From: UBA4742 sp037138595
Lineage (GTDB): Bacteria > Actinomycetota > Acidimicrobiia > Acidimicrobiales > Acidimicrobilacustridaceae
Assembly: GCA_037138595.1 (NCBI GenBank)
Contig: JBAXIB010000018.1
Span: 1-64,000, forward strand
Direction of reading: 5' to 3'
DNA: 64,000 bases
The translations under genes were made by a program, and so were the position numbers. Positions 33,603-41,141 of the stretch are shown piece by piece; positions within the stretch are counted from its first letter, which is position 1, and every line of letters starts with the position of its first letter. The notes beneath the pieces were generated by a model. The model saw nothing but the letters and a program-made list of their open reading frames with translations. It ran no database searches and was not told the origin of the DNA.

Positions 33603-34988
33603 TCAACTTTCGCCAGCGGGCCGTAATCGAACTTTCGCATACGCATCCAACGCACGCACGCGAGCCTGCGAGTGCTCGACTATCGGATGCGGGTAGTCCA
33701 CGCCTAACTCGACACCCGCCATGGCTAAGTCCAGCGGCGCGTTTTCCCATGGCGCGTGGATTTCATCGTCCCGCAGTCGCGCGAGTTCGGGTATCCAATG
33801 GCGCAGGTAGGCACCTGACGCATCAAACTTTCGACTTTGGACAACCGGATTGAACACTCGGTGATAGGGCGACGAGTCAGGCCCAGTTCCCGCCACCCAT
33901 TGCCAGTTCCCGACGTTTTGGGCAACGTCACCGTCCACCAGCAAATGACGGAAATAGCGCTCGCCGATGCGCCAATCCACTAAAAGGTCCTTGACCAAAA
34001 ACGACGCAACAATCATCCGCACCCGGTTATGCATCCAGCCAGTTGCGAGGAGTTGGCGAATCCCCGCATCGACGATCGGATAACCAGTAGTCCCAGACTT
34101 CCATGCCGCGATGTCGTCGGGATCATTGCGCCAGGTCAAGTGATCGAATGGCTCACGCATCGCGTGATGCGGAAATTCCGGCAGCTCGACGAGCAGATGT
34201 GCATACCAATCTCGCCACGCCAACTGACGAACAAATGCAGTCCTGCCCGCCGTCGACTCGCCGACGACATCACTCACCGTTCGCGGCGACAAGGTGCCGA
34301 ACCGCAAATCGGTCGACAACAGCGACGTGCCATCTTCAGCTGGAAGGTCTCGGCGCGTTTCGTAATCGTCGACTCGATCGAGAAACGCCTCGAGTCGCGT
34401 CAGCGCCGCGGTTTCCCCTCCCGGACCAGACCCGCTGACCTCGAGCGACGGGATCGAGTCGCCCACCTCAGCACTCACGCTCGCGTCGCCCGGCACCGGC
34501 CACTCATCCCATGGACGACGATGCCAAGCTTTGTAAAACGGTGTGAATACCCGAGAGAGCGTTCCTTTGGCGGTCAATACCGTTCCGGGCGCATGCACCA
34601 ACGAACCCCAGAATGTCTGTACCGGAATGGCTAACCCTTGTTCGACTTGCAGGTCCCGCCGCGCAGCAAACGGCGTGACGTCGGCATTCCAATAGGCCCG
34701 AGCCACCCCGAACCGGTGAACGGTTTCCGACACCAAGTCGACGGGATCGCCGTGCCGAACAAACAACCGGCCACCGTGACCTGCCAAGGTCTCGTCAAGC
34801 GCATGAAGATTGGCCAGAAGTTGCTGACGCCGAAACGAACCCGCTCGGTCAAACAACCGGGGGTCTATGACGTACAACGCGACGACAACGTCGTGCTGAG
34901 CCGTCGCCGCTGACCACGCGGGGTTGTCCTGCAAGCGCAGATCGCGACGAAACCACACGAGGCCGATATCGCGAGTGGGTGTGTTCAT
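33603..34988 (-). CDS. phr: Deoxyribodipyrimidine photolyase (cryptochrome/photolyase family)
   Basis: Light-driven repair of UV-induced pyrimidine dimers. 461 residues from the ATG at 34988; a frame extension to 35024 is unlikely. L-V-W-F-R-R-D-L-R-L-Q-D-N-P-A-W opens the antenna-binding domain; the FAD-binding domain includes R-Q-L-A-W-R-D-W-Y, W-K-S-G-T-T-G-Y-P-I-V-D-A-G-I-R-Q-L, W-M-H-N-R-V-R-M and D-G-D-V-A-Q-N-V-G-N-W-Q-W. These are CPD-photolyase class I features. It suggests a sunlit habitat. Confidence 0.96.
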   Translation of the reverse strand: MNTPTRDIGLVWFRRDLRLQDNPAWSAATAQHDVVVALYVIDPRLFDRAGSFRRQQLLANLHALDETLAGHGGRLFVRHGDPVDLVSETVHRFGVARAYWNADVTPFAARRDLQVEQGLAIPVQTFWGSLVHAPGTVLTAKGTLSRVFTPFYKAWHRRPWDEWPVPGDASVSAEVGDSIPSLEVSGSGPGGETAALTRLEAFLDRVDDYETRRDLPAEDGTSLLSTDLRFGTLSPRTVSDVVGESTAGRTAFVRQLAWRDWYAHLLVELPEFPHHAMREPFDHLTWRNDPDDIAAWKSGTTGYPIVDAGIRQLLATGWMHNRVRMIVASFLVKDLLVDWRIGERYFRHLLVDGDVAQNVGNWQWVAGTGPDSSPYHRVFNPVVQSRKFDASGAYLRHWIPELARLRDDEIHAPWENAPLDLAMAGVELGVDYPHPIVEHSQARVRALDAYAKVRLRPAGES

Positions 34989-35034
34989 CGTGGTCAATCC
35001 CTTCGCGCCGTCCGGATCCATCAAGTCTGGACTG

Positions 35035-36054
35035 CTAGGCGAGCGGTCGCCCGAACGGAAGCTCGTCGCGCCAAGTGCTCATGAACGCTTCGGCCCGATA
35101 ACACGCGCCCAGCAGCGGACCATCGTCATGGACCAACACCTCATCAAGCACTGCCTCAATTGATGAGGTCAGCTCCAAGCGCGGGTCGGTCGTGGTCTCG
35201 GTCGGCCAGCCGGCAAACATCGAGCCAGACGTGCTTACGAAATCGGGGATCACGACCACCTCGGCTCGCCGAAGCACGGCGAGTGCTTTGGCCGTTACTG
35301 GCACTGCTGCTGACGGGACAATGACGTTGGCCTTCACGCCACTCGCGACGGTGTGGTCGATGACTCCTGGCTTCGAGCCCACCACCAACACATCAACATC
35401 GTGCCCAAAAATGGTCCACGGCTTCGCGACTTCAGCGCCTAGGTCTTCGACCAATCCGACACCCTTGTCCGACCATGCCGTCAGCAATCGCTCGGCGTCG
35501 AACCCGCTTGGATCGGCAATTGAGCCGGCCGAAGTTGCCACCGCAACAACCCGGGCGCCTCGCTGGATGACCGCCGCAGCAATCGCCGCCCCTACGTCGT
35601 CGAGTCCTTCAATCGCCACGGTTCGTCCTTCAAGTCCACCGGTTGCAAGGTCAGCGGCGATCGCGATTCCTAAGCTCGTCAATTCAGTGTGCAGTTCCCA
35701 ATATGACTCGGGCCGAACATCCGCCGCGCGCAATGCCGCCAATTCGCTGGGGTCAACGCCTTTTGCCGCGTCGGTCGCGAACTGCCCGGATCGAACCAGC
35801 GGCTCGACTTCGGCCACAAATGCGGCCAGCGCCGCGTCCCGCCCTTCCGGAGTCGCATTGACCCCAGCCGATGCGCCACCAACCTTGCGATTGAAACTGG
35901 CGAATCGATAGGTCAGTGATCGGGCCAGAAGGTTTGCGCCGTCGACCAATATTTTCGGGGCTGACCGGGTAACACCCATCGACGGGGCGTCAGCGAAGTC
36001 ATAAGCGATGAATGCGTCGGTTGAAGTCAGTTTCTGAATGGTCACGCCTGGCAT
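35035..36054 (-). CDS. Degenerate Glu/Leu/Phe/Val dehydrogenase-like protein
   Basis: 339 residues, shorter than typical amino-acid dehydrogenases. A C-terminal Rossmann domain (L-E-G-R-T-V-A-I-E-G-L-D-D-V-G near the middle, then V-D-V-L-V-V-G-S-K-P-G) aligns with leucine/glutamate dehydrogenases. In the catalytic domain L-T-Y-R50 stands where M-T-[YW]-K is expected, and G-G-A-S62-A-G-V where G-G-[AG]-K is expected, so both hallmark lysines are replaced. Amino-acid deamination is therefore doubtful; a different substrate, a regulatory or a dead enzyme are options. It is divergent from lhgO with 50 bp between starts. Confidence 0.75.
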   Translation of the reverse strand: MPGVTIQKLTSTDAFIAYDFADAPSMGVTRSAPKILVDGANLLARSLTYRFASFNRKVGGASAGVNATPEGRDAALAAFVAEVEPLVRSGQFATDAAKGVDPSELAALRAADVRPESYWELHTELTSLGIAIAADLATGGLEGRTVAIEGLDDVGAAIAAAVIQRGARVVAVATSAGSIADPSGFDAERLLTAWSDKGVGLVEDLGAEVAKPWTIFGHDVDVLVVGSKPGVIDHTVASGVKANVIVPSAAVPVTAKALAVLRRAEVVVIPDFVSTSGSMFAGWPTETTTDPRLELTSSIEAVLDEVLVHDDGPLLGACYRAEAFMSTWRDELPFGRPLA

Positions 36055-36104
36055 TGTGACATTCGCGAGGCGTTCTTCGACAAGCCGATGAGCGATAAGC
36101 CAAC

Positions 36105-37367
36105 ATGTCGCATGATCCGATCGCTCAAAGTCACCGGCAAGATCACGGGGCGGGACTCGTGATTGACAACGCTGACGTCGTCGTTATCGGTGCCGGGATT
36201 GTCGGGCTCGCATCAGCCCGAGCGATTCAACGACTGCGGCCGGACTTTGTGGTGGTCATTGTCGAAAAAGAGTCCAAAGTGGCTGCCCATCAAAGCGGGC
36301 ACAATTCCGGGGTAATCCACGCCGGGCTTTATTACGCCCCCGGGTCAGAAAAAGCTGCGCTGTGCCGCCTCGGGCGCGACGAACTACTTGGTTGGTGCGA
36401 CCGCAACGAGATTCCATGGCAACAATGCGGAAAAGTTGTCGTCGCCACCAATGCCGATGAAGTCCAGCGCCTGGCCACACTCGCTGAACGCGCCCGACAA
36501 AACGGCATCGAAGTTGAACACCTCGATCGCTCGCACCTGCGCGACTATGAGCCTCACGCCGAAGGACTTGCGGGACTCCGAGTCCCGTCGACAGCGATTG
36601 TCGACTATCGCGAAGTGTGCCGAGTCCTCGCGCTCCACATCGAACGCGATGGAGGACACCTCCTACTCAACAGTCCAGTGACATCGATCGCCCCGGTCGG
36701 TCGCGACCTCATCGTGCGAGCTGGGACGCACGAACTCCGCACTCGCCACCTCGCCAATTGCGCCGGCCTCGCGACCGATCGCGTTGCTCGACTCGCGGGC
36801 ACGGAGCCGGGCGCAGAGATTTTGCCGTTTCGTGGTGAGTATCACGAACTCGTTCCGCACCGCCGACACCTTGTTCGTGGCTTGATCTATCCAGTCCCGG
36901 ATCCTCAATTCCCGTTCCTTGGCGTGCATCTCACCCGCATGATTGATGGCGGCGTCCATGCCGGGCCCAATGCTGTGCTCGCGCTTGCACGCGAGGGTTA
37001 CCGCTGGCGCGACGTAAAAATCGCCGACGTCGCAACCATGGCGGGAAGCAGTTCGACTTGGCGCCTCGCTCGTCGCCATTGGCGCACCGGAATGGGTGAG
37101 GTAGGGCGATCGCTTAGCCGCCGTCGGTTCGTCGAGGCGTTACAAAAACTGGTTCCTGAACTCCAGCTTGATGATCTCGTACCGAGCGCCAGTGGCGTTC
37201 GAGCCCAAGCAGTTGGCCCGGACGGAATCCTCCTCGACGATTTTGCCTTCGCGGACAACCTTGAACCCAATGGTGCGCGATCAGTGCACGTCGTTAACGC
37301 GCCCTCACCAGCAGCGACGGCATCCCTGGCGATCGGAAACGTCATCGCCCGTCGGCTGCTCGGCTAG
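36105..37367 (+). CDS. lhgO: L-2-hydroxyglutarate oxidase/dehydrogenase (FAD)
   Basis: 420 residues. N-terminal FAD motif V-V-V-I-G-A-G-I-V-G-L-A-S-A-R, the family motif H-Q-S-G-H-N-S-G-V-I-H-A-G-L-Y-Y-A-P-G-S-x-K-A, and F-L-G-V-H-L-T-R-M-I-D-G. It oxidises L-2-hydroxyglutarate, a side product, to 2-oxoglutarate and passes electrons to the quinone pool in known members. About 25 residues precede the FAD strand, so a start at the GTG near 36159 is possible. The next gene (CDF) starts 10 nt downstream. Confidence 0.93.
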   Translation: MSHDPIAQSHRQDHGAGLVIDNADVVVIGAGIVGLASARAIQRLRPDFVVVIVEKESKVAAHQSGHNSGVIHAGLYYAPGSEKAALCRLGRDELLGWCDRNEIPWQQCGKVVVATNADEVQRLATLAERARQNGIEVEHLDRSHLRDYEPHAEGLAGLRVPSTAIVDYREVCRVLALHIERDGGHLLLNSPVTSIAPVGRDLIVRAGTHELRTRHLANCAGLATDRVARLAGTEPGAEILPFRGEYHELVPHRRHLVRGLIYPVPDPQFPFLGVHLTRMIDGGVHAGPNAVLALAREGYRWRDVKIADVATMAGSSSTWRLARRHWRTGMGEVGRSLSRRRFVEALQKLVPELQLDDLVPSASGVRAQAVGPDGILLDDFAFADNLEPNGARSVHVVNAPSPAATASLAIGNVIARRLLG

Positions 37368-37377
37368 AACTCCTGTC

Positions 37378-38298
37378 ATGTCTACCGCTGGAAGCAAACG
37401 CGCGGTCTTTGCGGCGCTGATCGCCAATCTCGGGATCGCAGTGGCGAAATTCGCTGGATTTGCCATAACTGGCTCGGCGTCGCTACTGGCCGAAGCAGTT
37501 CACTCAGTTGCCGACACCGGCAATCAACTCCTGTTGTTGCTCGGCATTAAACGAGCAAAAAAGCCAGCCACGACCCGACATCCATTTGGATTCGGTCGCG
37601 AGCGATATTTCTGGGCATTCGTCGTTTCGATCGTGTTGTTCACCCTCGGTTCGGTCTTCGCCATCTTCGAAGGCGTCAACAAATTGACGCACCCGCATGC
37701 GCTTGAGTCGCCAACCATTGCCATCGTGATTTTGGTCATCGCCTTCGGCCTCGAAGCGTTTTCGTTTCGAACGGCCCGCCAAGAATCCAACACCATTCGC
37801 GGTACACGAACATGGCCAGCGTTCATTCGGGAGTCAAAGACCCCCGAGCTTCCCGTTTTATTGCTGGAAGATTTCGGTGCGCTCCTTGGGCTGGCGATCG
37901 CGCTCGCGTGCGTGCTGCTGTCGATGGCCACCGGTTCGTCGAGTTGGGATGGTCTCGGTTCGTGTCTCATCGGTGCGCTTCTTGGCGTCTTTGCTTTCGT
38001 GCTCGCGGTAGAAATGAAAAGCTTGTTGCTCGGTGAAGCGGCATCGGACGAAGACGTAGCCGCGATTGAAAAAGCAATTGACCAGTCACCAATGGTCGTT
38101 AGCTGCATTCACTTGCGCACCCAGCACTTCGGCCCAGACGAGTTGTTGGTCGGGGCCAAAATCGAATTCATCTCTGACCTCACGATGGCCTCGCTCGCCG
38201 CGGCGATTGATGACGTCGAACGGCGAATCCGCAGCGCAGTTGCTGCTTCATGCGTCATCTATCTCGAGCACGACATCAAACGCGCCGAAGCCGAGTAA
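37378..38298 (+). CDS. Cation diffusion facilitator (CDF) family metal efflux protein
   Basis: 306 residues from the ATG at 37378; an in-frame extension to 37168 overlaps lhgO and is rejected. Metal-site motif in helix 2: A-E-A-V-H-S-V-A-D-T-G-N (the H-x3-D half-site) and the partner half-site E-D-F-G-A in helix 5; H-P-F-G-F-G-R-E-R-Y-F-W is typical of the family. A C-terminal cytoplasmic domain carries H-L-R-T-Q-H-F-G. Exports divalent metals such as zinc, iron or manganese; the metal cannot be read from sequence. Possibly co-transcribed with lhgO. Confidence 0.92.
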   Translation: MSTAGSKRAVFAALIANLGIAVAKFAGFAITGSASLLAEAVHSVADTGNQLLLLLGIKRAKKPATTRHPFGFGRERYFWAFVVSIVLFTLGSVFAIFEGVNKLTHPHALESPTIAIVILVIAFGLEAFSFRTARQESNTIRGTRTWPAFIRESKTPELPVLLLEDFGALLGLAIALACVLLSMATGSSSWDGLGSCLIGALLGVFAFVLAVEMKSLLLGEAASDEDVAAIEKAIDQSPMVVSCIHLRTQHFGPDELLVGAKIEFISDLTMASLAAAIDDVERRIRSAVAASCVIYLEHDIKRAEAE

Positions 38299-38340
38299 CA
38301 ACAGCCCGGAATTCGCGCGCTCACCAACTACCGTGACTCC

Positions 38341-38739
38341 ATGGCCGTGGATGCTGCAGTACGCGAACAATTGCAAGCGCTTGGTTCATTTATCCGGACC
38401 CAGCGGCAGCAAGCACAGATGTCCTTGCGCGACCTCGCTGACCTCACCAATGTCAGCAACCCGTATTTAAGCCAAATCGAACGCGGCCTTCACGAGCCGT
38501 CGATGCGGGTACTCAAGGCAATTTCTGATGCCTTGAACGTATCGATCGACACCTTACTGATTCGGGCTGGCGTCATCGACGATTCAGGATCACACCCGAG
38601 CGGTGCTGACGATCGCGACGCCCCTGCGGGCGTTGATACTGCGGCGGCAATTGCCAATGACCCCGCACTCGACGAAAGCCAGCGGCGCAGCCTGCTTGCC
38701 GTGTATCGCAGCTACGTCAACGCCAAGGGACAAAGGTGA
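38341..38739 (+). CDS. XRE-family helix-turn-helix regulator (Rv0474-like)
   Basis: 132 residues. N-terminal helix-turn-helix of about 60 residues: L-G-S-F-I-R-T-Q-R-Q-Q-A-Q-M-S-L-R-D-L-A followed by V-S-N-P-Y-L-S-Q-I-E-R-G-L-H-E-P-S. This resembles the regulator encoded next to hbhA in mycobacteria (Rv0474), and an HbhA-like gene follows here too, which supports orthology. The C-terminal third is short and acidic with no known ligand domain. A 16-bp palindrome lies 15 nt after its stop codon, at the downstream promoter. Confidence 0.9.
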   Translation: MAVDAAVREQLQALGSFIRTQRQQAQMSLRDLADLTNVSNPYLSQIERGLHEPSMRVLKAISDALNVSIDTLLIRAGVIDDSGSHPSGADDRDAPAGVDTAAAIANDPALDESQRRSLLAVYRSYVNAKGQR

Positions 38740-38753
38740 GTGGCGCATGTCAC

Positions 38754-38769
38754 GCTTGCAATTGCAAGC
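38754..38769. promoter_or_regulatory. 16-bp perfect palindrome, candidate operator
   Basis: GCTTGCAATTGCAAGC, a perfect palindrome, ends 6 bp upstream of the -35 of the HbhA-like gene promoter. Position and symmetry suggest the binding site of a dimeric regulator, most simply the XRE protein encoded directly upstream. Confidence 0.7.
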
Positions 38770-38775
38770 ATTAGG

Positions 38776-38804
38776 TTGACGTTTCATGCATTGCTTGGCA
38801 TAGT
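38776..38804 (+). promoter_or_regulatory. Sigma70-type promoter of the HbhA-like gene
   Basis: TTGACG (38776-38781), 17-nt spacer, CATAGT (38799-38804). This is the best -35/-10 pair seen in the window and lies 55 nt upstream of the ATG at 38860. Confidence 0.65.
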
Positions 38805-38859
38805 TAGCGCAGTGCCTTTCGAACCCCCGGAAGGCGATCACTTCCGAAAGGACTCCACC

Positions 38860-39231
38860 ATGGCCACTACTGCTACTTCCGCCATGAACACCCTCACCAA
38901 TGGTCAACAGAAGGCGCTCGACGCCATTGTCAGCGCCCAGGCACCTGTTGTTGCTTATGTCCGCAAGGCCGTTGACTTCGTTGAGAGCACGATTCCCGAA
39001 CTGCCAACCCGTGAACTGGGCGAGAAGCTTCCGAGCCTCAAACAATTCGTTGACAATCAGTTCCTTTTTGCCACGCGCATGCTCGAAACAAATCACACTT
39101 TTGTTCTCGAATTGCTTGAGGCAACCAAGCCAGTTGCCGAAAAGGTCATTGTGCAAAAATCAGCGGTCGGCATTCGCAAGGTAGCGAAGACTCCGGCTCG
39201 CAAGCGGTCGACGACTCCCGTCGCCGCTTAA
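38860..39231 (+). CDS. hbhA: HbhA-like / phasin-like coiled-coil protein
   Basis: 123 residues, almost all helical by composition, with a basic C-terminal tail (R-K-V-A-K-T-P-A-R-K-R-S) resembling the Lys/Ala-rich tail of heparin-binding haemagglutinin, though shorter and Arg-containing. N-terminal A-P-V-V-A-Y-V-R-K-A-V-D-F-V-E and I-P-E-L-P resemble the family; total length is well below the ~200 residues of mycobacterial HbhA. The ATG at 38860 has AAAGGA upstream. Adjacent to an XRE regulator as in mycobacteria. Role may be surface adhesion or lipid/polymer inclusion coating; not decided by sequence. Confidence 0.72.
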   Translation: MATTATSAMNTLTNGQQKALDAIVSAQAPVVAYVRKAVDFVESTIPELPTRELGEKLPSLKQFVDNQFLFATRMLETNHTFVLELLEATKPVAEKVIVQKSAVGIRKVAKTPARKRSTTPVAA

Positions 39232-39235
39232 GACC

Positions 39236-39262
39236 TGGGTCGGTACTCCCCCTTCCGACCCA
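39236..39262 (+). terminator. Hairpin after the HbhA-like gene
   Basis: TGGGTCGG and CCGACCCA form an 8-bp stem 4 nt after the stop codon. It has no T-run and may act as terminator or mRNA 3'-end protector. Confidence 0.5.
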
Positions 39263-39306
39263 GACCCAGACCCCAGCCGCCTTCCCCCTGTGCGGCGACT
39301 GGTCTC

Positions 39307-39334
39307 CCAAGAGGACCCATTTGGGTCCTCTTGG
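39307..39334. terminator. Strong 13-bp stem hairpin between the HbhA-like and peroxiredoxin genes
   Basis: A perfect 13-bp inverted repeat (arms start CCAAGAGG and end CCTCTTGG) with a 2-nt loop and no T-tract. This is the strongest hairpin in the window and resembles the U-tract-free terminators seen in actinobacteria; its symmetry allows action on both strands. Confidence 0.65.
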
Positions 39335-39392
39335 TCGTTACGGCCTCGTTTCGCATGGCGCGATCCTTGCCGACACAAAGATTTTATGAATT

Positions 39393-39411
39393 CCTGACAA
39401 AACTTGTCAGG
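39393..39411. promoter_or_regulatory. Inverted repeat CCTGACAA-N3-TTGTCAGG upstream of peroxiredoxin
   Basis: A perfect 8-bp inverted repeat with a 3-nt spacer, 62 nt before the peroxiredoxin ATG. Its right half contains a -35-like TTGTCA, with TACAGT 19 nt further downstream, so a regulator bound here could control initiation. Confidence 0.6.
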
Positions 39412-39473
39412 TATTGGAACATTGCGCGTACAGTGGCACCTCAATTGCTTCCACAATCTCGAGGAGAACCATC

Positions 39474-40103
39474 ATGGCTGTTCGACTGGGCGACGATGCC
39501 CCGAACTTCACCGCTGTCACCACCCAAGGCGAACTGAACTTCTACGACTGGAAAGGCGACAGCTGGGCGGTCCTGTTTTCGCACCCGAAGGATTTCACGC
39601 CGGTCTGCACCACCGAACTCGGCATGGTGGCGCGCCTCAAGCCTGAATTCGATCAACGAAATGTCAAAGTGATCGGATTGAGTGTCGATCCGGTTGAATC
39701 GCACCTCGAATGGGAAAAAGACATCGAAGAAACCCAAGGCACCGCGGTGAATTTCCCGATGATCGCCGACCCTGACCACGGCGTTTCAGATCTCTACGAC
39801 ATGATTCAGCCGAACGCCAGCGACACGCTCACCGTTCGATCAGTGTTCGTGATTGGTGCGGACAACAAGGTGAAACTCATCTTGACCTACCCCGCAAGTA
39901 CCGGCCGAAATTTCGTCGAGATCCTCCGCGTCATTGACTCGTTGCAGCTCACTGCCAATCACAAAGTCGCGACACCGGTCAATTGGAAAAACGGTGAAGA
40001 TGTCATCATCGTTACCGCCGTTTCCAATGAAGAGGCGACCGAAAAGTACGGATCGTTCACCACGGTGAAGCCCTACCTGCGGACAGTTCCGCAACCGACG
40101 TAA
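39474..40103 (+). CDS. 1-Cys peroxiredoxin (Prx6 subfamily)
   Basis: Reduces peroxides in the cytoplasm. 209 residues. Catalytic Cys in the motif D-F-T-P-V-C-T-T-E-L; no other Cys is present, so there is no resolving Cys and the enzyme needs an external reductant. Length and the C-terminal dimerisation part (K-V-A-T-P-V-N-W) fit Prx6. The ATG at 39474 has GAGGAG 8 nt upstream. Stand-alone gene with its own control region. Confidence 0.95.
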   Translation: MAVRLGDDAPNFTAVTTQGELNFYDWKGDSWAVLFSHPKDFTPVCTTELGMVARLKPEFDQRNVKVIGLSVDPVESHLEWEKDIEETQGTAVNFPMIADPDHGVSDLYDMIQPNASDTLTVRSVFVIGADNKVKLILTYPASTGRNFVEILRVIDSLQLTANHKVATPVNWKNGEDVIIVTAVSNEEATEKYGSFTTVKPYLRTVPQPT

Positions 40104-40117
40104 CTCACGATAACCCG

Positions 40118-40130
40118 CACGCTTAGCGTG
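40118..40130 (+). terminator. Weak hairpin after peroxiredoxin
   Basis: CACGC-TTA-GCGTG, a 5-bp stem 14 nt after the stop codon, in the 68-nt gap between convergent genes. A weak terminator candidate without a T-run. Confidence 0.3.
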
Positions 40131-40171
40131 ATGTCGATACATCCGCTTGGCTACAAAAACCTGACCAACCC

Positions 40172-41041
40172 TTAGTCGAATACAACAGTGCGGCCGGCGT
40201 AGGTCAACACCCGATGGTCAAGGTGCGCTCGAACCGCAGAGGCCAACACCATAGATTCGAGATCGCGTCCTCGTCGCGCCATCGTGGCTGGTGTATCGGC
40301 ATGCGATACGCGTGCCACGTCTTGAGCGATGATCGGGCCTTCGTCGAGTTCGGGGGTCACGTAATGGGCGGTCGCACCAATGAACTTGACCCCCCGTTCC
40401 CATGCCTGGCGATAGGCGTTAGCCCCAACAAACGCCGGCAAAAACGAATGGTGAATATTGATCGTGCGAGCGCCGAACTCGGCGCAAAACTCTGGCGGAA
40501 GCACCCGCATGTAACGCGCTAAAACGACCAAATCGGGCTGCGCTGTTCGTAAGTGGTCGATGACGGCGGCTTCTTGAACCGATCGACTTTCACGATCGTT
40601 TCCAGCAACCGCTTCGTGGTGAAAGGCGACGTCGAATCGAGATGCGGCCAAGGATTGTTCAGGTCGATCAGCAATGATCACGTCAATCGACGCCGGCAGG
40701 TCACCGGTTGCGCAGCGGCCGAGCAAATCATAAAGGCAGTGCCCCTGATCAGATACCAGCACTGCTAAGCGAGCATTGGGACGCGGAACTCGAAGATCCC
40801 AAGTCATCGACCAACGGCGCGCCACCGGCTCGAAACTCTCGCGTAGATCCGCCTGCGTGCGCTCATGGTCAAAGGCCACCCGCTGCAGAAAAACGCCGTG
40901 CTCGACATCGCTCGTCTGGCCCGCTTCGACGATATTTCCGCCTACCGATGCCACCCAAGCCGAAACGTCCGCGACTATTCCCGGGCCATCGGCACATTCC
41001 ACTAACAACACCGCACGTTGCACAGGTTCGAGCGTAGCCAT
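40172..41041 (-). CDS. purU: Formyltetrahydrofolate deformylase
   Basis: Hydrolyses 10-formyltetrahydrofolate to formate and tetrahydrofolate, balancing one-carbon pools. 289 residues. N-terminal ACT domain (D-G-P-G-I-V-A-D-V-S near residue 18) and a formyltransferase-fold domain with T-I-N-I-H-H-S-F-L-P-A-F and L-D-E-G-P-I-I-A-Q-D, containing the catalytic His and Asp. The N-terminus is Met-Ala-Thr-Leu-Glu directly before the ACT strand, supporting this start. Confidence 0.95.
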   Translation of the reverse strand: MATLEPVQRAVLLVECADGPGIVADVSAWVASVGGNIVEAGQTSDVEHGVFLQRVAFDHERTQADLRESFEPVARRWSMTWDLRVPRPNARLAVLVSDQGHCLYDLLGRCATGDLPASIDVIIADRPEQSLAASRFDVAFHHEAVAGNDRESRSVQEAAVIDHLRTAQPDLVVLARYMRVLPPEFCAEFGARTINIHHSFLPAFVGANAYRQAWERGVKFIGATAHYVTPELDEGPIIAQDVARVSHADTPATMARRGRDLESMVLASAVRAHLDHRVLTYAGRTVVFD

Positions 41042-41141
41042 CGCGAGTCGTTTCGTTCACTCAGGTCGCCGGATACACCGACACCCTCATAGGCTGGTGT
41101 TTTCGTATTTGCCAGTCGACACGACGACAAGAGGAAACCGA

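Noticed and set aside
35192..35911. Plus-strand open frame (239 codons) opposite the ELFV-like gene
   Set aside because: Low-complexity T/A/S/P-rich translation typical of an antisense frame.
37168..37377. N-terminal extension of the CDF transporter into lhgO
   Set aside because: Overlaps the end of lhgO by 200 nt and has no family similarity; the ATG at 37378 is normal.
39361..39473. Small gene upstream of peroxiredoxin (frame from 39331 or 39404)
   Set aside because: Frames run through the inverted repeat and into the peroxiredoxin gene in the wrong phase and have no ribosome-binding site.
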